DNA of 64,000 bases from JAMQKA01 sp034521835 (GCA_034521835.1 JAXHMA010000007.1:1-64000); one strand, 5' to 3'; shown: positions 30,694 through 42,772, counted from the first letter of the stretch. Notes: generated by a model not told the origin, from the sequence alone. Program-made: numbers and translations.

Positions 30694-31617
30694 TTATTCT
30701 TCAGCCGGCGAAGCATCCGCTGCTGTTACCTCTTTTTTTTCTTTCGCTTCATTCTCTTTCACTGCCCTGGCCTGCTCGGCGGGACTGGCAAACAAAATCC
30801 AAAGATACTCCTTCCAACCGGATGCTTTTTTCAGGTCTTTCCAGATATCGATAAACTCATGAAAAACCAGGTAGATTGGATTATAGGATTCCGGCGGCTT
30901 GGTGATACCATAGTTCGGCGTATTCAGTTCGGGCTGGAAGGTGCCGAACATGCGATCCCAGATGATCAGCGTAGAACCGTAATTTTTATCCAGGTAATGA
31001 TCATCCTTGGCATGATGCACCCGATGGTGAGAAGGCGTGGTAAAAATAAATTCTATAGGACGCGGCAGCTTGTCGATCATCTCCGTGTGGATCCAGAACT
31101 GGTACAGCACTTCAATCTGGTGACAGATGAAGAATACCACGGGATGAAAGCCTGCCATGGCCACCGGCAGGAAGAAAATGACCTTAAACCCCTGAACCCA
31201 GGAGAGCCGGAAGGATACCGAAAAGTTGTACTGCTCTGAGGAGTGATGCGGTACATGAGTGGCCCACCAAATACGCTGCTCGTGGGCAATGCGATGTGCC
31301 CAATAGCGACAGAAATCCAAAAAGACAAGGCAAAGCGGATACGACCACCAGGTATGCGGCACGCGCCATGGCATCATGTTATAGAAGAACAAAATGAGCC
31401 CGAAAATACTCACTTTAGTCACCGAGCTAACGATGATATTGCCGATGCCGATGGCCGTGGAGGCCCAAAAATCCTTGGCGTCATAGCGATCTTTTTTATG
31501 ATAGTAGCTGATGCCCCATTCTAAAAAGACGAGGGCAAACATGACGGGGGCTGCATAAATGATAATGGGAGGTAATCCCATATCCATAAGTTCTTGTACG
31601 GTGATAAGTTCTGGCAT
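30694..31617 (-). CDS. Sterol desaturase/fatty-acid hydroxylase family membrane protein
   Basis: 307 residues, intact. Multi-pass membrane di-iron enzyme with histidine clusters RYWAHRIAHE, HVPHHSSEQYN and SHHRVHHAKDDHYLDKNYG. Helices include PIIIYAAPVMFALVFLEWG and VSIFGLILFFYNMMP. The family hydroxylates or desaturates sterols, carotenoids or acyl chains using O2. The substrate cannot be told from sequence. The C-terminal tail (KENEAKEKKEV) is charged and cytoplasmic-like. It stands alone between the tRNA and a divergent gene. Confidence 0.9.
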   Translation of the reverse strand: MPELITVQELMDMGLPPIIIYAAPVMFALVFLEWGISYYHKKDRYDAKDFWASTAIGIGNIIVSSVTKVSIFGLILFFYNMMPWRVPHTWWSYPLCLVFLDFCRYWAHRIAHEQRIWWATHVPHHSSEQYNFSVSFRLSWVQGFKVIFFLPVAMAGFHPVVFFICHQIEVLYQFWIHTEMIDKLPRPIEFIFTTPSHHRVHHAKDDHYLDKNYGSTLIIWDRMFGTFQPELNTPNYGITKPPESYNPIYLVFHEFIDIWKDLKKASGWKEYLWILFASPAEQARAVKENEAKEKKEVTAADASPAEE

Positions 31618-31748
31618 ACAATGGACCTGATTTCATAAAATGATTTGCTCTAAAGCTATTGTATTAAATGAATAATAAAAAAATAAAATTTCGAGGAATT
31701 TAATCGGAGGGGCGAACTGTTTACAAAACCAAATTAACAGAGGAAAAC

Positions 31749-32528
31749 ATGACTATAAAGAATTTATTATTGGCTGCCATAGGCCTTTTGCTGGCGACTC
31801 CAACCGCCCTGCTGGCACAACAGTCCGGAGAGGAAAAACGCGCCCGCGAAATTTTTGATGAAGTGGACCGGCGCCGCGAGAGCATTACCTACGAAACGGC
31901 CGATATGCAGATGCTTATTTATGACAGCCGCAATCGTACCCGAAACCGTCAGCTCCAATCATTCAGCTATAATGATGGGGAAGTAAGCCGCTCACTCCTG
32001 ATCTTTGAGGAACCTGCCAACGTGCGCGGCACAGCATTCCTGACGCTGAGCGAAGGCGATGAAGATGTCCAAAAACTCTACCTGCCGGCACTTGAACGGA
32101 TTAAAATCATATCAGCATCTGAGAAAAGTGATCGATTCATGGGCAGTGATTTTACCTATGAAGACCTGGGCGATCGCGAACCTGAAGATTATCAATTTTC
32201 CCTGATCGAAGAAACCGATACCAGCTCCATATTAAGAGCTGAAAAAGTTGAGGAGAGTCAATATGCCTGGCTTCGATTTTACATTGATCCGGAGCGATAC
32301 GTGGTCCAAAAAATTGAGTATTTTAATGAGCGGGAAGAGATGATCAAACGGCTGGAAACAGGTAAATATGAAGAAGTAGCAGACCAGGTTTGGCAGGCTA
32401 ACCGCATGGTCATGTTTGATCTTCGGGAAGATCGCAAAACAGAGCTAATCTGGAGCGACAGACAAATTAACAACCCAATTCCAGATTGGCGTTTTACTGA
32501 CCGAGGGCTCAGGCGTGGTGCAAGCTGA
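31749..32528 (+). CDS. Outer-membrane lipoprotein-sorting (LolA/DUF-type) periplasmic protein
   Basis: 259 residues with a signal peptide MTIKNLLLAAIGLLLATPTA cut near LLAQQ. The mature part has MQMLIYDSRNRTRNRQLQSF, FEEPANVRGTAFLTL, VQKLYLPALERIKII and FTYEDLGDREPEDY, typical of the LolA/LolB-fold proteins found next to RND/MmpL lipid exporters. No such exporter is adjacent here. The protein likely carries a lipid or lipoprotein across the periplasm. A lipoprotein gene follows 63 bp downstream. Confidence 0.82.
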   Translation: MTIKNLLLAAIGLLLATPTALLAQQSGEEKRAREIFDEVDRRRESITYETADMQMLIYDSRNRTRNRQLQSFSYNDGEVSRSLLIFEEPANVRGTAFLTLSEGDEDVQKLYLPALERIKIISASEKSDRFMGSDFTYEDLGDREPEDYQFSLIEETDTSSILRAEKVEESQYAWLRFYIDPERYVVQKIEYFNEREEMIKRLETGKYEEVADQVWQANRMVMFDLREDRKTELIWSDRQINNPIPDWRFTDRGLRRGAS

Positions 32529-32591
32529 CAGGCTGAACAGCGGTAATACCATTATGAATGAGCTTCGCAAATACGTTCCTGGAGGTATAAA

Positions 32592-33551
32592 ATGTTCTAT
32601 TTAAAATGGCCCGGAACGCTTCTAACTCTCATCATTTTATTCCTGACCGTTGGTTTCTGTGGATGCTCAAATCCGGATAACTCTGGGATGCAACCGAAAA
32701 TCGAGTGGTGGAAACCGACTCCACGTTTGGTGAATCCGTTCAGATTGGTCGAGTACGGCTGTCGGCTATGGATGAGATATCCGGTATCGCGGCAAGCAGG
32801 CAAAACGCTAACCTGCTGTGGGCCCATAACGACAGCGGTGATAAGCCCCGCATTTTTTTAATCCGCCAGACCGGTGAGCTGGTGGCCATCTTTGAACTGC
32901 CCGGTATCAAACATATCGACTGGGAGGATATGGCAATCGGTCCGGGCCCTGACAGCACCCAATCCTACCTGTACATAGCTGATATCGGCAATAACAGGCG
33001 AAATCGCCACGTACTATCGATTTATCGAATTCCCGAGCCACATGTCGTGGCAAATGACAAACCCATCAACAGTACATTGAAGGATGCTGAAACGATCGAA
33101 TTCAGGTATCCCGAAGGGACCCACAACGCGGAAACACTTTTCATGGACTCATCCACCAGGGATCTCTACATCGTAACCAAAAATGAAGAGCCGGAACAAC
33201 TCTACCGCCTGCCCTATCCTCAATCCACAGAACGGGTAAATCGGGCAGTCCCTGCTGGGAGCCTTCCCATAAGCGGGGCATTGGGTGGAGAACTATCCGC
33301 TGATGGGCGACTGCTGCTGATCAAGACACAACAGCAAGTGCTGATCTGGCATCTTGAAAATAGCGAACTGCCAGAAGCTATTACCCAAAAAAGACCCCGC
33401 CAGCCGCCCTGATCGGGAAGAACCGCAGGGAGAGGCGTTGAGTATTACACCGGATGGGAGCGCTTACTTTACTATCAGTGAGGCCGATGGCAAAGGCAAC
33501 CCCTACATCTATCGATATCCCCGAAAAGCTAAAGCCGGTTTAGCTGAGTAG
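32592..33551 (+). pseudogene. Beta-propeller-like lipoprotein, frameshifted
   Basis: About 320 residues. Start MFYLKWPGTLLTLIILFLTV with lipobox FCGC near residue 27, so it is probably an outer-membrane or periplasmic lipoprotein. After a shift near 32700 comes EISGIAASRQNANLLWAHND, LYIADIGNNRRNR, AETLFMDSSTRDLYIVTKN and GGELSADGRLLLIKTQQQ, blade-like repeats. A second shift near 33400 leads to GEALSITPDGSAYFTISE, ending at 33551. The mix resembles phytase/esterase-like or SMP-30-like propellers; no catalytic residues can be named. It overlaps the convergent stress-protein gene by 12 bases. Confidence 0.65.
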
Positions 33552-34526
33552 CTCCTTCGATGGCTTGAGCGTTACAACCGGCATATCAACATGCTGCACG
33601 ATCTTTTCGGTAGTTGAACCGAGGAAGAATCGCGCCACGCCACTGTGGCCGTGCGTAGTCATCACAATAAGGTCGGAATGCTCCGGCGCGTAACTCTCAA
33701 TCACATAATGGGCCGATAATCCTCTTTCCAGTATGGTATGCAGGGGAATAGATCTTTCGGTTCCGTCCTCGGTGATGATAACCTCATCCTCAAAATCCTC
33801 ATCGCCCCGTTTAATCTTTACACTTTTCACCGCATGTTCGGAGAGGTACTGCTCCAGGTTATCGATGATGGAGTTGTAGATATCAAGGGCTTCTGAGATA
33901 TCGTCGTGTCGTTCCAGGCTTTCTGAGAGCGAGCCGTAGAGCTCCTGCACATGGAACAGGGAAATTTCTGCATCATAAATTGTGGCGATAGTCAACGCCA
34001 GCGGGAAACAGGCGAAAGAGATTGAAGAGCCATCGGTAGGCACCAAGATGCGTTTGAGGCCCTCGGGCTGCAGCCGATTATCGACGGTAAATACAGGCAC
34101 CGTGCTGTAGCGGCTCACTTTTTCGGTGATGCTTCCGCGCAGCAGGTCAGAGCTATGAGCCCCGCGCGCAGCCATCACAATCAGATCATACCCGTTCTTT
34201 TCGGCATAGTCGGAGATCGCCTTGGAGGGTTTCCGCTCAATATTTACAATTGCCTTTCCCTTGTTACCCTCCTCAAAATAATCATCCATAATACCTCTAA
34301 GCTGGTGCTCAGCGCCATCCTTCACATGGGGATACAGATCCTCATCCACATCCAGCGGAACACCCAGTTTACTAATACTTTCGCTGAAATATTTTAGTGT
34401 TGGCACCACGTGAATCAGATCAATCTTGGCCCCGAAGCGCGATGCCAGTTCCTGGGCATGGGTGTACGCGGAGATCGATTCATCGGAAAAATCAGTAGGT
34501 ACTAATATTTTCTTGATTTCCATCAT
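33540..34526 (-). CDS. Tandem universal stress protein (UspA family)
   Basis: Two Usp domains in one chain. Domain 1 starts MEIKKILVPTDFSDESI and ends with GAHSSDLLRGSITEKVSRYS. Domain 2 starts KRILVPTDGSSISF and ends with the ATP-binding G-rich motif THGHSGVARFFLGSTTEKIV. The frame is open further upstream to 34577, but MEIKKILVPTD is the classic start, so I place it at 34523-34526. Tandem Usp proteins help survival under starvation or oxidative stress. The gene ends against the convergent propeller gene. Confidence 0.9.
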   Translation of the reverse strand: MMEIKKILVPTDFSDESISAYTHAQELASRFGAKIDLIHVVPTLKYFSESISKLGVPLDVDEDLYPHVKDGAEHQLRGIMDDYFEEGNKGKAIVNIERKPSKAISDYAEKNGYDLIVMAARGAHSSDLLRGSITEKVSRYSTVPVFTVDNRLQPEGLKRILVPTDGSSISFACFPLALTIATIYDAEISLFHVQELYGSLSESLERHDDISEALDIYNSIIDNLEQYLSEHAVKSVKIKRGDEDFEDEVIITEDGTERSIPLHTILERGLSAHYVIESYAPEHSDLIVMTTHGHSGVARFFLGSTTEKIVQHVDMPVVTLKPSKELLS

Positions 34527-34699
34527 AGATTCGTATGCTCTTAGATCTTTATTCTGGTTCTGATTTCGTTCTGCCAAAACGCTTTTTTAACGATAATATA
34601 CTTACCCAATATTATCACAATAATCGGAATTTTAACAACAGAAGAACGTTATTTTTCGATCAATGAAGCAGCTAATAATCACCATTGAAATCACTCTTG

Positions 34700-35823
34700 T
34701 CAGGATTTTTCTGATCTTAGGAAATCCAGCCCGCCCACCATCAGCAGGCCGATAACGATGCCAATTATGCCACTCCAAAATGGGGAGTACCCGCGCCGGC
34801 CTGTTTCACATACGGCACGTAAGGTTCGTGTTTTAATCAGCTTCTGTTTTACGGTTTGAATCTCCACTTTTTTGGTGCCGTTTTCAGTGATCACTTCTCC
34901 CAGGCGTTCATACTCCGGCCGGTTTTTATCCGGGGGCTGTTGACGCATTTCCTGGGCTTTCGGATGCTCATAGGCAACCAATTCCGACTCGGTTATTGTT
35001 TCGTGGTAGGTACGATCCTGGTACGGCCATATCACATAGAGGGATCCAATCAAAAATCCAATCAAAACGGCCAGCGTGATGGCGTAGTGATCTCCAAAAG
35101 CCAAGACAGCACCCTCGAATAAAGGGCAAGCCCTATGACCGCACCCGCAAAAAAAGCTAACAGAACCCATACCGGTTCCAGTGACTCACCAAGCGCGGCC
35201 ACCTGGGAGAGTATGTAATCGTACTTACGGAGAATCAGTAGCAGATACGATCCGGATATGCCCGGCAGAATCATGGCACAGATAGCGATGGAGCCGCTAA
35301 AGAATACAAACAGCTTGGTTTCCGGTGTATCCGTCGGTACGAGGGTGACCACCCAGTAGCCGACGAGCGTTCCGACCAGAATGGCAAAACCGTGCCACCA
35401 GGTGAAATCTTTAATCTCCTTAACGAGTATGTAGATTTATCCGACAATGAGTCCAAAAAAGAGCCCGAAAACAAGCTCAGGGTCAGTAAACATGTAGATC
35501 TGCAGTGGAACAACGCGTGTAAAAAACAGGATAGCTGCACCGATTCCGGTCAAAAGGAGTACCAGGAAACGCCAGTGCAGAACCTCCAGCGCAGACCTCC
35601 AATGAAGCGTAAAAAAATCTTTAAGGAACGGGATATTCGCACTTTTAATGGCATTAATCAGGCGGGTATAAATGCCGAGAATCAGGGCCAGCGTGCCACC
35701 GCTCACACCTGGGACAATATCAGCCGACCCCATCAAAAAACCCTTAATCAACAGCCAGGGTGACTCTTTCCAGGTGGTAACATCATTTTCAGAAAGGGGT
35801 ACCGTATCTTTTTCTTCAACCAC
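34700..35823 (-). CDS. DUF368 family polyprenyl-phosphate transporter, frameshifted
   Basis: About 375 residues when frames are joined (shifts near 35440, 35360 and 35100-35170). The N-terminal repeat has GFLMGSADIVPGVSGGTLAL and the second repeat AICAMILPGISGSYLLLI, the two inverted halves of DUF368. Many helices follow. DUF368 proteins (PopT) were shown to flip undecaprenyl phosphate back across the membrane for reuse in cell-wall synthesis. The C-terminal part (YERLGEVITENGTKKVEIQ) is a soluble insertion before a last helix pair. Assignment to DUF368 is firm; the flippase role is by family. Confidence 0.85.
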
Positions 35824-36010
35824 GGGATATAGTTAAAAATTAATAGTGATCAGTGTACTTACAAGATGAAAACAAATCCACATCCATTATGCACTGTGTG
35901 AAATGCTAGCAAGGGTGCAAAAAATTATTAAGAAATGAGCAATTCGCAATACCGAATCAAGGTGTGGTTTAGTATAGGGCCAATGGATTCTGATTACCCA
36001 CTCATTGTTC

Positions 36011-36679
36011 CTACTCGTTCCATCCTTTTTCTCCAATCAGGGGCACGAACTTAAAATTCTTGTAGTTCTCCTCTTCGTACTCATCTTTCCGAATTTTGAT
36101 GATTCGTTTCATCACCTGGCGGGTTGCATCTCCCACCGGAATCACCAGTCGGCCGTTCACATTCAGCTGGTCGACCAGCTCATCGGGAACCACCGGCGCG
36201 CCCGCCGTAACAACAATAGCATCATAGGGAGAATAGGCCGACCACCCCTTGGTTCCATCGCCGAGTTTTAGCTGCACTTTGTAGCCAAGCTCACGCAGGA
36301 TGGCACGTGCTTTTTCATAAAGCTCTTCATGACGCTCAATACTGTACACTTCCGCGCCCAGCTCACAAAGTATAGCCGCCTGGTACCCTGAACCGGTTCC
36401 GATCTCCAGCACTTTTTCGCCTGGTTTAGCCTCAAGCAGTTCCGTTTGCCGGGCTACAGTGTAGGGCTGAGAAATCGTCTGGTCTTTCCCGATCGGCAGT
36501 GCAGTGTCTTTATAAGCGCGATCGGCCAGGGCGGTATCCACAAACTTGTGGCGCGGCACAATATTAAAAGCCTCCAGCACGCGCTCATCTTCTATACCTT
36601 TGCCCCGCAACGTATCGATCAGTCGTTTTCGGCGCTGTTTAAATTTTAGCTCTCCATGTCCAGAACCCCAATTCAACAT
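36011..36679 (-). CDS. pcm: Protein-L-isoaspartate O-methyltransferase
   Basis: 222 residues, intact. Repairs isoaspartyl residues in aged proteins using SAM. Motifs: VPRHKFVDTALADRAYKD, TALPIGKDQTISQPY (substrate loop), SAM-binding VLEIGTGSGYQAAILCELG, VYSIERHEELYEKA, LGDGTKGWSAYSPYDAI and LNVNGRLVIPVG. Starts MLNWGSGHGELKFKQRRK at 36679; an internal start would lose family sequence. It stands alone between DUF368 and a divergent AsmA-like gene. Confidence 0.95.
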   Translation of the reverse strand: MLNWGSGHGELKFKQRRKRLIDTLRGKGIEDERVLEAFNIVPRHKFVDTALADRAYKDTALPIGKDQTISQPYTVARQTELLEAKPGEKVLEIGTGSGYQAAILCELGAEVYSIERHEELYEKARAILRELGYKVQLKLGDGTKGWSAYSPYDAIVVTAGAPVVPDELVDQLNVNGRLVIPVGDATRQVMKRIIKIRKDEYEEENYKNFKFVPLIGEKGWNE

Positions 36680-36924
36680 AACTAAGGCAGGTGCAGATTT
36701 AGTGGATTTCGTTCAAATTATCGTCTAAACATAAGGAACTTGAGCCAATAAAACGGACTTTAATTAAGGTCTGTCCATAACCGAATCACAAAAGCCCCTA
36801 TTGAGGTTTATTTGATGATAGACTGAAACAATCTTTCTATTATTTCTATTTTTTGATCTTTTTTAGCAGAACAGATGTGTACTTTTAGTTAGATTTTTGA
36901 ATTGAACTCCACCAGCAAATCAGC

Positions 36925-39900
36925 TTGACCATGAAAACATTTTTAAAAATAATTGCCGGTTTTTTGTTGCTCATTATTCTTGCATTGGTAGGATTAAACC
37001 TCTACTTCACCGACGAGCGCCTCAAGCAAACCGTCATGCCGTACCTTGAAGAAGGCATTGGCCGGCAGGTGCAGGTTGAATCGATGTCGCTTACCTTTTT
37101 CCGCACCTTTCCCCAGCCCGGCCTAAGTATCGGCGGGTTGCAAGTTCAGGGCGAAACGCCTTCCGACACGCTGGTTTCGCTGGATGAATTTGTGGCCAGC
37201 GTGGAGCTTTTTTCCCTGATGGGCGACCAGATCGAAATTGCGGAAATCTACCTGAATAATCCAAGGTTTACCTATAAAGTGTACGAAGACAGCACTACCA
37301 ACATCGACTTTCTGCTGGAGGGTCCCGCAGACACCAGTAGTGCAGAAAACACCTACCAGTTTAACATTCAACAATTTACCGTCACCAACGCCCGCATTGG
37401 GTATGAGGATGCTACCTCCAACACCAACCTGCTTCTTAATAATCTCAATGCCGATATCTCTCTTCAGTATGCCGACCAGATACGGAGTACCGTGGATATT
37501 GAACTCGGCGGGTTGTCAGCGCAAGTGGCCGGCAGCCGCTACGTGAACAGCCTGCCGCTGAGTCTTTCCCAAAGCTCAACAATCAATATGGAAAACGAGG
37601 TGATGGACCTGGAAAGCGGCACTTTTTCCATCCGGGACTGGCCCTTAATCTGACGGGTACCATCAAAAACTGGAGTGCGGATACCCCTGCTGTGGATTTA
37701 ACCTTTAACTCATCCTCCGATAATTTTGGTGAACTGCTGCGCTTGGTGCCCGCCGAGTATGAAGAGCAGGTGGCAGGCCTCGAAACCCAGGGATCGCTAT
37801 CCATCTCCGGTGGGGTATCTGGCACTGTCGGCGGCAAAACACTTCCCTCCTTTCTGATGGATATCTCTGGTATCCGATGGCTACCTGAAAAATCCCGATC
37901 TGCAAAGGCCGGTACAAAATATCCAGCTTAAAGCCAGCGCCAGTAATGACCTCGTTACCCTCGAAACATTCCAGGCTACGGCGGGTACTAACACCATTTC
38001 TGCCAGTGGCCGACTTGAACGGCCTATGGATGAAGATGCTCCCTTCAACGTGAGCCTGAATGGGGATGTAGATCTGGCTACCGTCGAGGAATTTTATCCA
38101 TTGGCCGACTTTTCTATAGAGCGACTCGGGGGTACACTTGCAGTAAACGCCACGGCCAACGGGCAGCTTAACACCCCTGAAGAAGCCCAGTTCGATGGCG
38201 AACTCAGCCTGTCACAGGGGGAGTTAAAATTTACAGACGTCCCCAGACCGATCGAAACTATTGCTGTTGACGCCACGGCCAACCAGAATTTAATCACCAT
38301 TAATACCTTCTCGTTTAATGCAGCGCAGAGCAACTTTACGATGAAAGGACAAATTCGTGAACCGCTGGATGTGGAGAACCGGACCATGGATCTTACTACC
38401 GACCTCTTTTTTGACCTGGCCAGTATCAAGGATTTTTATCCGATTGATGAGGATACCTTGCAACTGCGGGGAGAACTTACAGCACAGGCCGTGCTGAAAG
38501 GTAATGCCGAGGAAATTGAACGAGCTGTTCAGACCGGCTCCATCAACCTCAAAAACGGTTTTATCGATTATCAGCGTTTTGGGCAACCGATTGAAGATAT
38601 CACGTTAGCTTCAAAACTGCAGGGCAACCAGATTTCGATCTCTAACGCTAGTTTTAAAGCAGGGCAAAATGACCTAAGCATGTCGGGTTCGGTTACGAAT
38701 TACATCAGTGAAAATCCCGTAATAGACCTGCAGATTAAAGGCAATGCCCAGTTTGCAGAGTTACAGAATTACTACGACTTGCAGCCTGCCATCAGCGAGC
38801 TGACCGGCAGCGGCCGTCTTGATCTCGGGGTAAGCGGACCGGTGCAAGAACCACAAAACATGGTCTTTAACGGAACGGCCGTCGTGAAAAACGTAAACAT
38901 GAGTGGAGATTCACTCGTACAGCCGGTTCGGCACCTTAACGGGGAGCTGAGCATGAGCTCCAAATCAGTTGATCTTACCGGGCTCAGCTTTAATCTCGGC
39001 TCATCAGATCTGGCTATAAGCGGATCGCTCCAAAACTACATGCAGTACCTCAGTACTGCTGAGAATCGCGGCACTACCCCAAACTTGACCGGTAATTTTG
39101 AGAGTACCAGGTTTGATGTTGATGAGCTGATCGACTGGGAAGATACAACCAGCGGGGGGCCGATTCCCATCCATCTGCCCGACCTCAACAGCTCGGTGAG
39201 TGCCAGCATCGACTCCCTGATTGTGACCGGTGTTACCATGAACAATCTAAAAGCGCAAGCCGGCACCACGCCCACACAGGTCAAGCTGGATCGCGCCTCT
39301 ATCGATATGTTTGACGGCACGGCAACCGGTTCGTTTACCTGGAACGTACCTCGGCCCGACCTAACCAATCTCAACTTCCAGGGAGAACTAAACGGGCTGA
39401 ATATCGACGCCTTTTTCCGCGAATACCAGATTCTCGGCGAAAAGAGCAATTTTCATGAACACGTTAGCGGCTCTTTCAATGCCAATGTGGACTATTATTC
39501 GGAACTGAAACGTATACCTGGAACCGGATATTAACAGCACGGAAATGAGCGGCACCTTTACCATGACCAAGTCGCGTCTGAAAGGGCATCCACTTCAGCA
39601 GCGGCTGGCAACATTTCTAAGTGCAGAAGAGCTGCAAAATATTGCACTGGATGAATCCAAAACAGACTTTTCAATTGAAAATAGCATCCTCACCATCAAT
39701 AAGCTGGGGCTCACCAGCGGCGATATCGGTGCAGAGATGAGCGGCACGCAGCACTTGGTAACCGAGGAAATCGACTACCAGCTCAGCGTCTATCTGCCGG
39801 GAAGGTTCGGCGGGCGTATCGCATCGATTTTATCGAAACAAGCGGTGAATGCCCTCACCCAGGAGAACGGCACCATATTGTTGCCCCTACGAGTAACCGG

Positions 39901-40012
39901 GACCCACAGCGATCCCAGAATACGCCCCGATCAAGAGGTTATTCAACCCATACTGAAAGAGATGCTTAAGAAGAAAGCCGGTGATGTAATCAACAACATT
40001 TTTGGGAACTGA
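36925..40012 (+). CDS. AsmA-like/AsmA family outer-membrane biogenesis protein, frameshifted
   Basis: About 1030 residues. N-terminal membrane anchor KIIAGFLLLIILALVGLNLY, then the AsmA start RLKQTVMPYLEEGIGRQVQV. Long repetitive beta-rich body (ISKSLT-like GSLSISGGVSGTVGGKTLP, FSFNAAQSNFTMKGQIREP, LSMSGSVTNYISENPVIDL), and C-terminal AsmA_2-like RLKGHPLQQRLATFLSAEEL and GAEMSGTQHLVTEEIDY. Frames change near 37640, 37870 and 39525. AsmA-like proteins bridge the periplasm and are thought to move phospholipids to the outer membrane. Start at 36925, just after an AT-rich leader. Confidence 0.85.
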
Positions 40013-40213
40013 TCGTAACGCAGTCACCATCAAATCCTATTGCTTTTTTTATTCCTGGAACCAAAAAAGCAGCGTTGAATACAGCGGAAAGTGCAGGGGC
40101 CGGATCCGTTCAATATGTACTGTAAATTGTACACACTTCATTGTATCTTTTGCTGGCAATGAAGGGGTCATATCCCGACGCAACGATTCAATCCAATGTA
40201 ACTAACATCGTCA

Positions 40214-41669
40214 ATGGATGAACTACACATTTACAATTCGCTATCGCGGCAAAAGGATCTATTCAAACCTAATAAGAAGGGATTCGTGGGCATGTATGTT
40301 TGTGGGCCCACCGTGTATGGGGATCCCCATCTGGGGCATGCCAAAAGTTACGTTTCATTTGATGTGGTAGTGCGCTACCTGCGGTACCTGGGCTACAACG
40401 TGCGTTATGTGCAAAATATAACCGATGTGGGTCACCTGACGGATGATGCCGACCAGGGGGAAGACAAGCTGGAAAAGCAGGCGCAGATCGAAAAGCTGGA
40501 ACCGATGGAGATCGCCGAGAAGTATACCTACAACTATTTCCGGGATATGGACAAGCTGGGCATCGAGCGTCCCGATATTTCTCCCCGTGCCACCGGGCAT
40601 ATTCCTGAACAGATAGAGATGGTGAAAAAGCTGCTGGAGGAAGGCCATGCGTATGAAGTTGACGGCAATGTCTATTTCGAAGTCTCTTCCAATGAGGAGT
40701 ACGGCAAGCTGAGCGGCCGCGATGTGGAGGAACAGGAAAGCGGCAACCGCATTGATACGGCGGATGACAAACGCGATCCAAAAGATTTTGCACTTTGGAA
40801 GAAGGCCGGCGACGACCATATCATGAAATGGAATTCTCCATGGGGTTGGGGCTATCCCGGCTGGCATATCGAGTGTTCGGTGATGTCCACCAAATATCTC
40901 GGCAAAAACTTCGATATCCACGGCGGCGGGCTCGACAACATTTTTCCACACCATGAATGCGAGATCGCTCAGAGCGAATGCGCCTTCCACGAGACGTTTG
41001 CCAACTACTGGATGCATAACAATATGGTGACCCTCAACGGACAAAAGATGGGAAAGTCACTCGGTAACGCCATCTCGCTGGATGAATTTTTTCATGGCGA
41101 TCACGAGCTGCTCTCCCGCGCATGGGAACCACAGGTGATCCGGTTTTTCCTGCTGCAAAGCCATTACCGAAGCACGACTGATTTTACCGAAGAAGCACTC
41201 AGCAGCGCCGAACAGGGACTGGAAAATCTTCAAAATATTATTCGCACAATTGAACAGACCGAGCCTGGAGAAGGCGATAAATTTGATGTGGATGCCCTTG
41301 CCTCGGAGCTGAAACAACGCATGAATGATGATTTCAATACGGCCCAGGCTATTGCCGTTCTGTTCGAACAGCTAAAAAAACTGCGGAAGCAGATCAACAG
41401 TGGAGGGTCTCCTTCTAATCTGAACGAGGTCAAAACACTACTCGAGAATTTTGTGGATCATGTTCTCGGCATCTGGCCAGCAGAAGAGGATGCCTCCCAC
41501 GCAGACAACAAGACGGAAGAACTAATCGAAGTATTGATTGAGCTGCGCACCGAAGCCCGCAAGCAGAAAAACTTTGAGCAGGCAGACAAAATACGGCGAT
41601 GAGCTCAAAGAGATGGGCATAGAATTGATGGACAACCCCGACGGTACCACGTACGAAGTCAAGGCGTGA
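40214..41669 (+). CDS. cysS: Cysteine--tRNA ligase, one frameshift at the 3' end
   Basis: Charges tRNA-Cys. About 485 residues. KMSKS-class enzyme with HIGH-type motif YGDPHLGHAKSY after the Zn-ligand Cys in YVCGPTVYG, further Zn ligands in HIECSVMS and HHECEIAQSE, and KMSKS-like GQKMGKSLGN. C-terminal anticodon part follows. As written it stops at 41602 after ADKIRR; an extra G near 41598 explains this, and the true end DELKEMGIELMDNPDGTTYE continues to 41669. As the gene is essential, a sequencing error is the likely cause. The start MDELHIYNSLSRQKD is the family start. Confidence 0.95.
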
Positions 41670-41750
41670 TACGTGCGACTTTAGTAAGTTTTACAACTCT
41701 TACACCACGCTACATCTCGAGACACAAGACACATTACTCAAAACTCTTTT

Positions 41751-42772
41751 ATGCAATCAACTGATTATTTTGTCTGGGATGCTGATCCCAGTGTTTTTAA
41801 CCTGGGTACGCTTGAACTTCCCTTTCCGATCGCCATCTGGGGACTGGTGCTTGCCGTTGTGGCTATATTCTACGGATTTTCGCGACTCGAAAAAAAGACC
41901 CCGAAAGGCAAAGAGGAGCCGGCTGGCTGGAAAATCCTGACCCTTATCCTCGGCTCTCTCATAGGTGGACAGCTTATTTTTGCCGTGCTCCCCTCCCCCA
42001 CTATATCACAAATCGGCCCGATTCAACCTCGCTGGTACGGCGTTCTTTTTGCCAGTTCATTTATAGCAGGCTACATCCTGATGCGGCGCATGTTCGTGCA
42101 TGCCAACCGCGATCCCCTGGAGGTCGAAAAATTGTTGACTTATGTTCTGATTGGTACGGTGGTCGGCGCGCGCTTGGGGCATGTTATTTTTTATGACCCG
42201 CTGTTTTACCTGCGTCATCCGGCCGAGATTATTGCCATCTGGCACGGGGGACTTGCAAGTCACGGGGCAGCCATCGGTATCCTGCTGGCGATGTACTATT
42301 TCGTGCAGAAGTTCAAAAAAATGAGTTTTCTTTGGCTGGCAGATCGTGTGGTAGCGGTTGTTGCAATCGGGGGTGCGTTTATCCGAACTGGCAACTTCTT
42401 CAACTCAGAAATTCTTGGGGAAGCAGCTACAGTTCCATGGGCTGTAATTTTTGCCAACGTTGATAATATCCCCCGCCATCCTACTATGTTATATGAGGCG
42501 GTTCTCTGCCTGATCACGTTCGCCATCATCTGGATTATCTACAAACGCTATAAACACCAGCCGCCTGAAGGGGCCATGTTTGGTGTGTTCATGCTGGTGC
42601 TGTTTAGCGGTCGATTTTTCTCGAGTTTACGAAAATGGATCAGGCTGAATTTGCGGCCGAATGGACGCTCAATATGGGGCAGTGGCTCAGTATACCGCTT
42701 ATCATCGCCGGGGGCTGGCTGATCCGAAAAGTAAACTGGGGGAAATCCATTAAAAAAAGGAGTGAAAAGTGA
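41751..42772 (+). CDS. lgt: Prolipoprotein diacylglyceryl transferase, one frameshift
   Basis: Moves diacylglycerol from phosphatidylglycerol to the lipobox Cys of prolipoproteins in the inner membrane. About 340 residues, seven helices. Conserved blocks: IQPRWYGVLFASSFIAGYIL, VGARLGHVIFYDP, WHGGLASHGAAIGI, the signature AFIRTGNFFNSEILG, and IPRHPTMLYEAVLCL. The frame is lost near 42625 at a T5 run. The restored end QWLSIPLIIAGGWLIRK stops at 42772. Essential in most diderms, so the indel is probably technical. An inverted-repeat element lies 70 bp downstream. Confidence 0.93.

Noticed and set aside
30859..31239. Plus-strand frame of 126 residues
   Set aside because: Antisense to the histidine boxes of the sterol desaturase-like gene.
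40269..41044. Minus-strand frames of 174 and 229 residues
   Set aside because: Shadows of cysS; the plus strand carries all expected CysS motifs.
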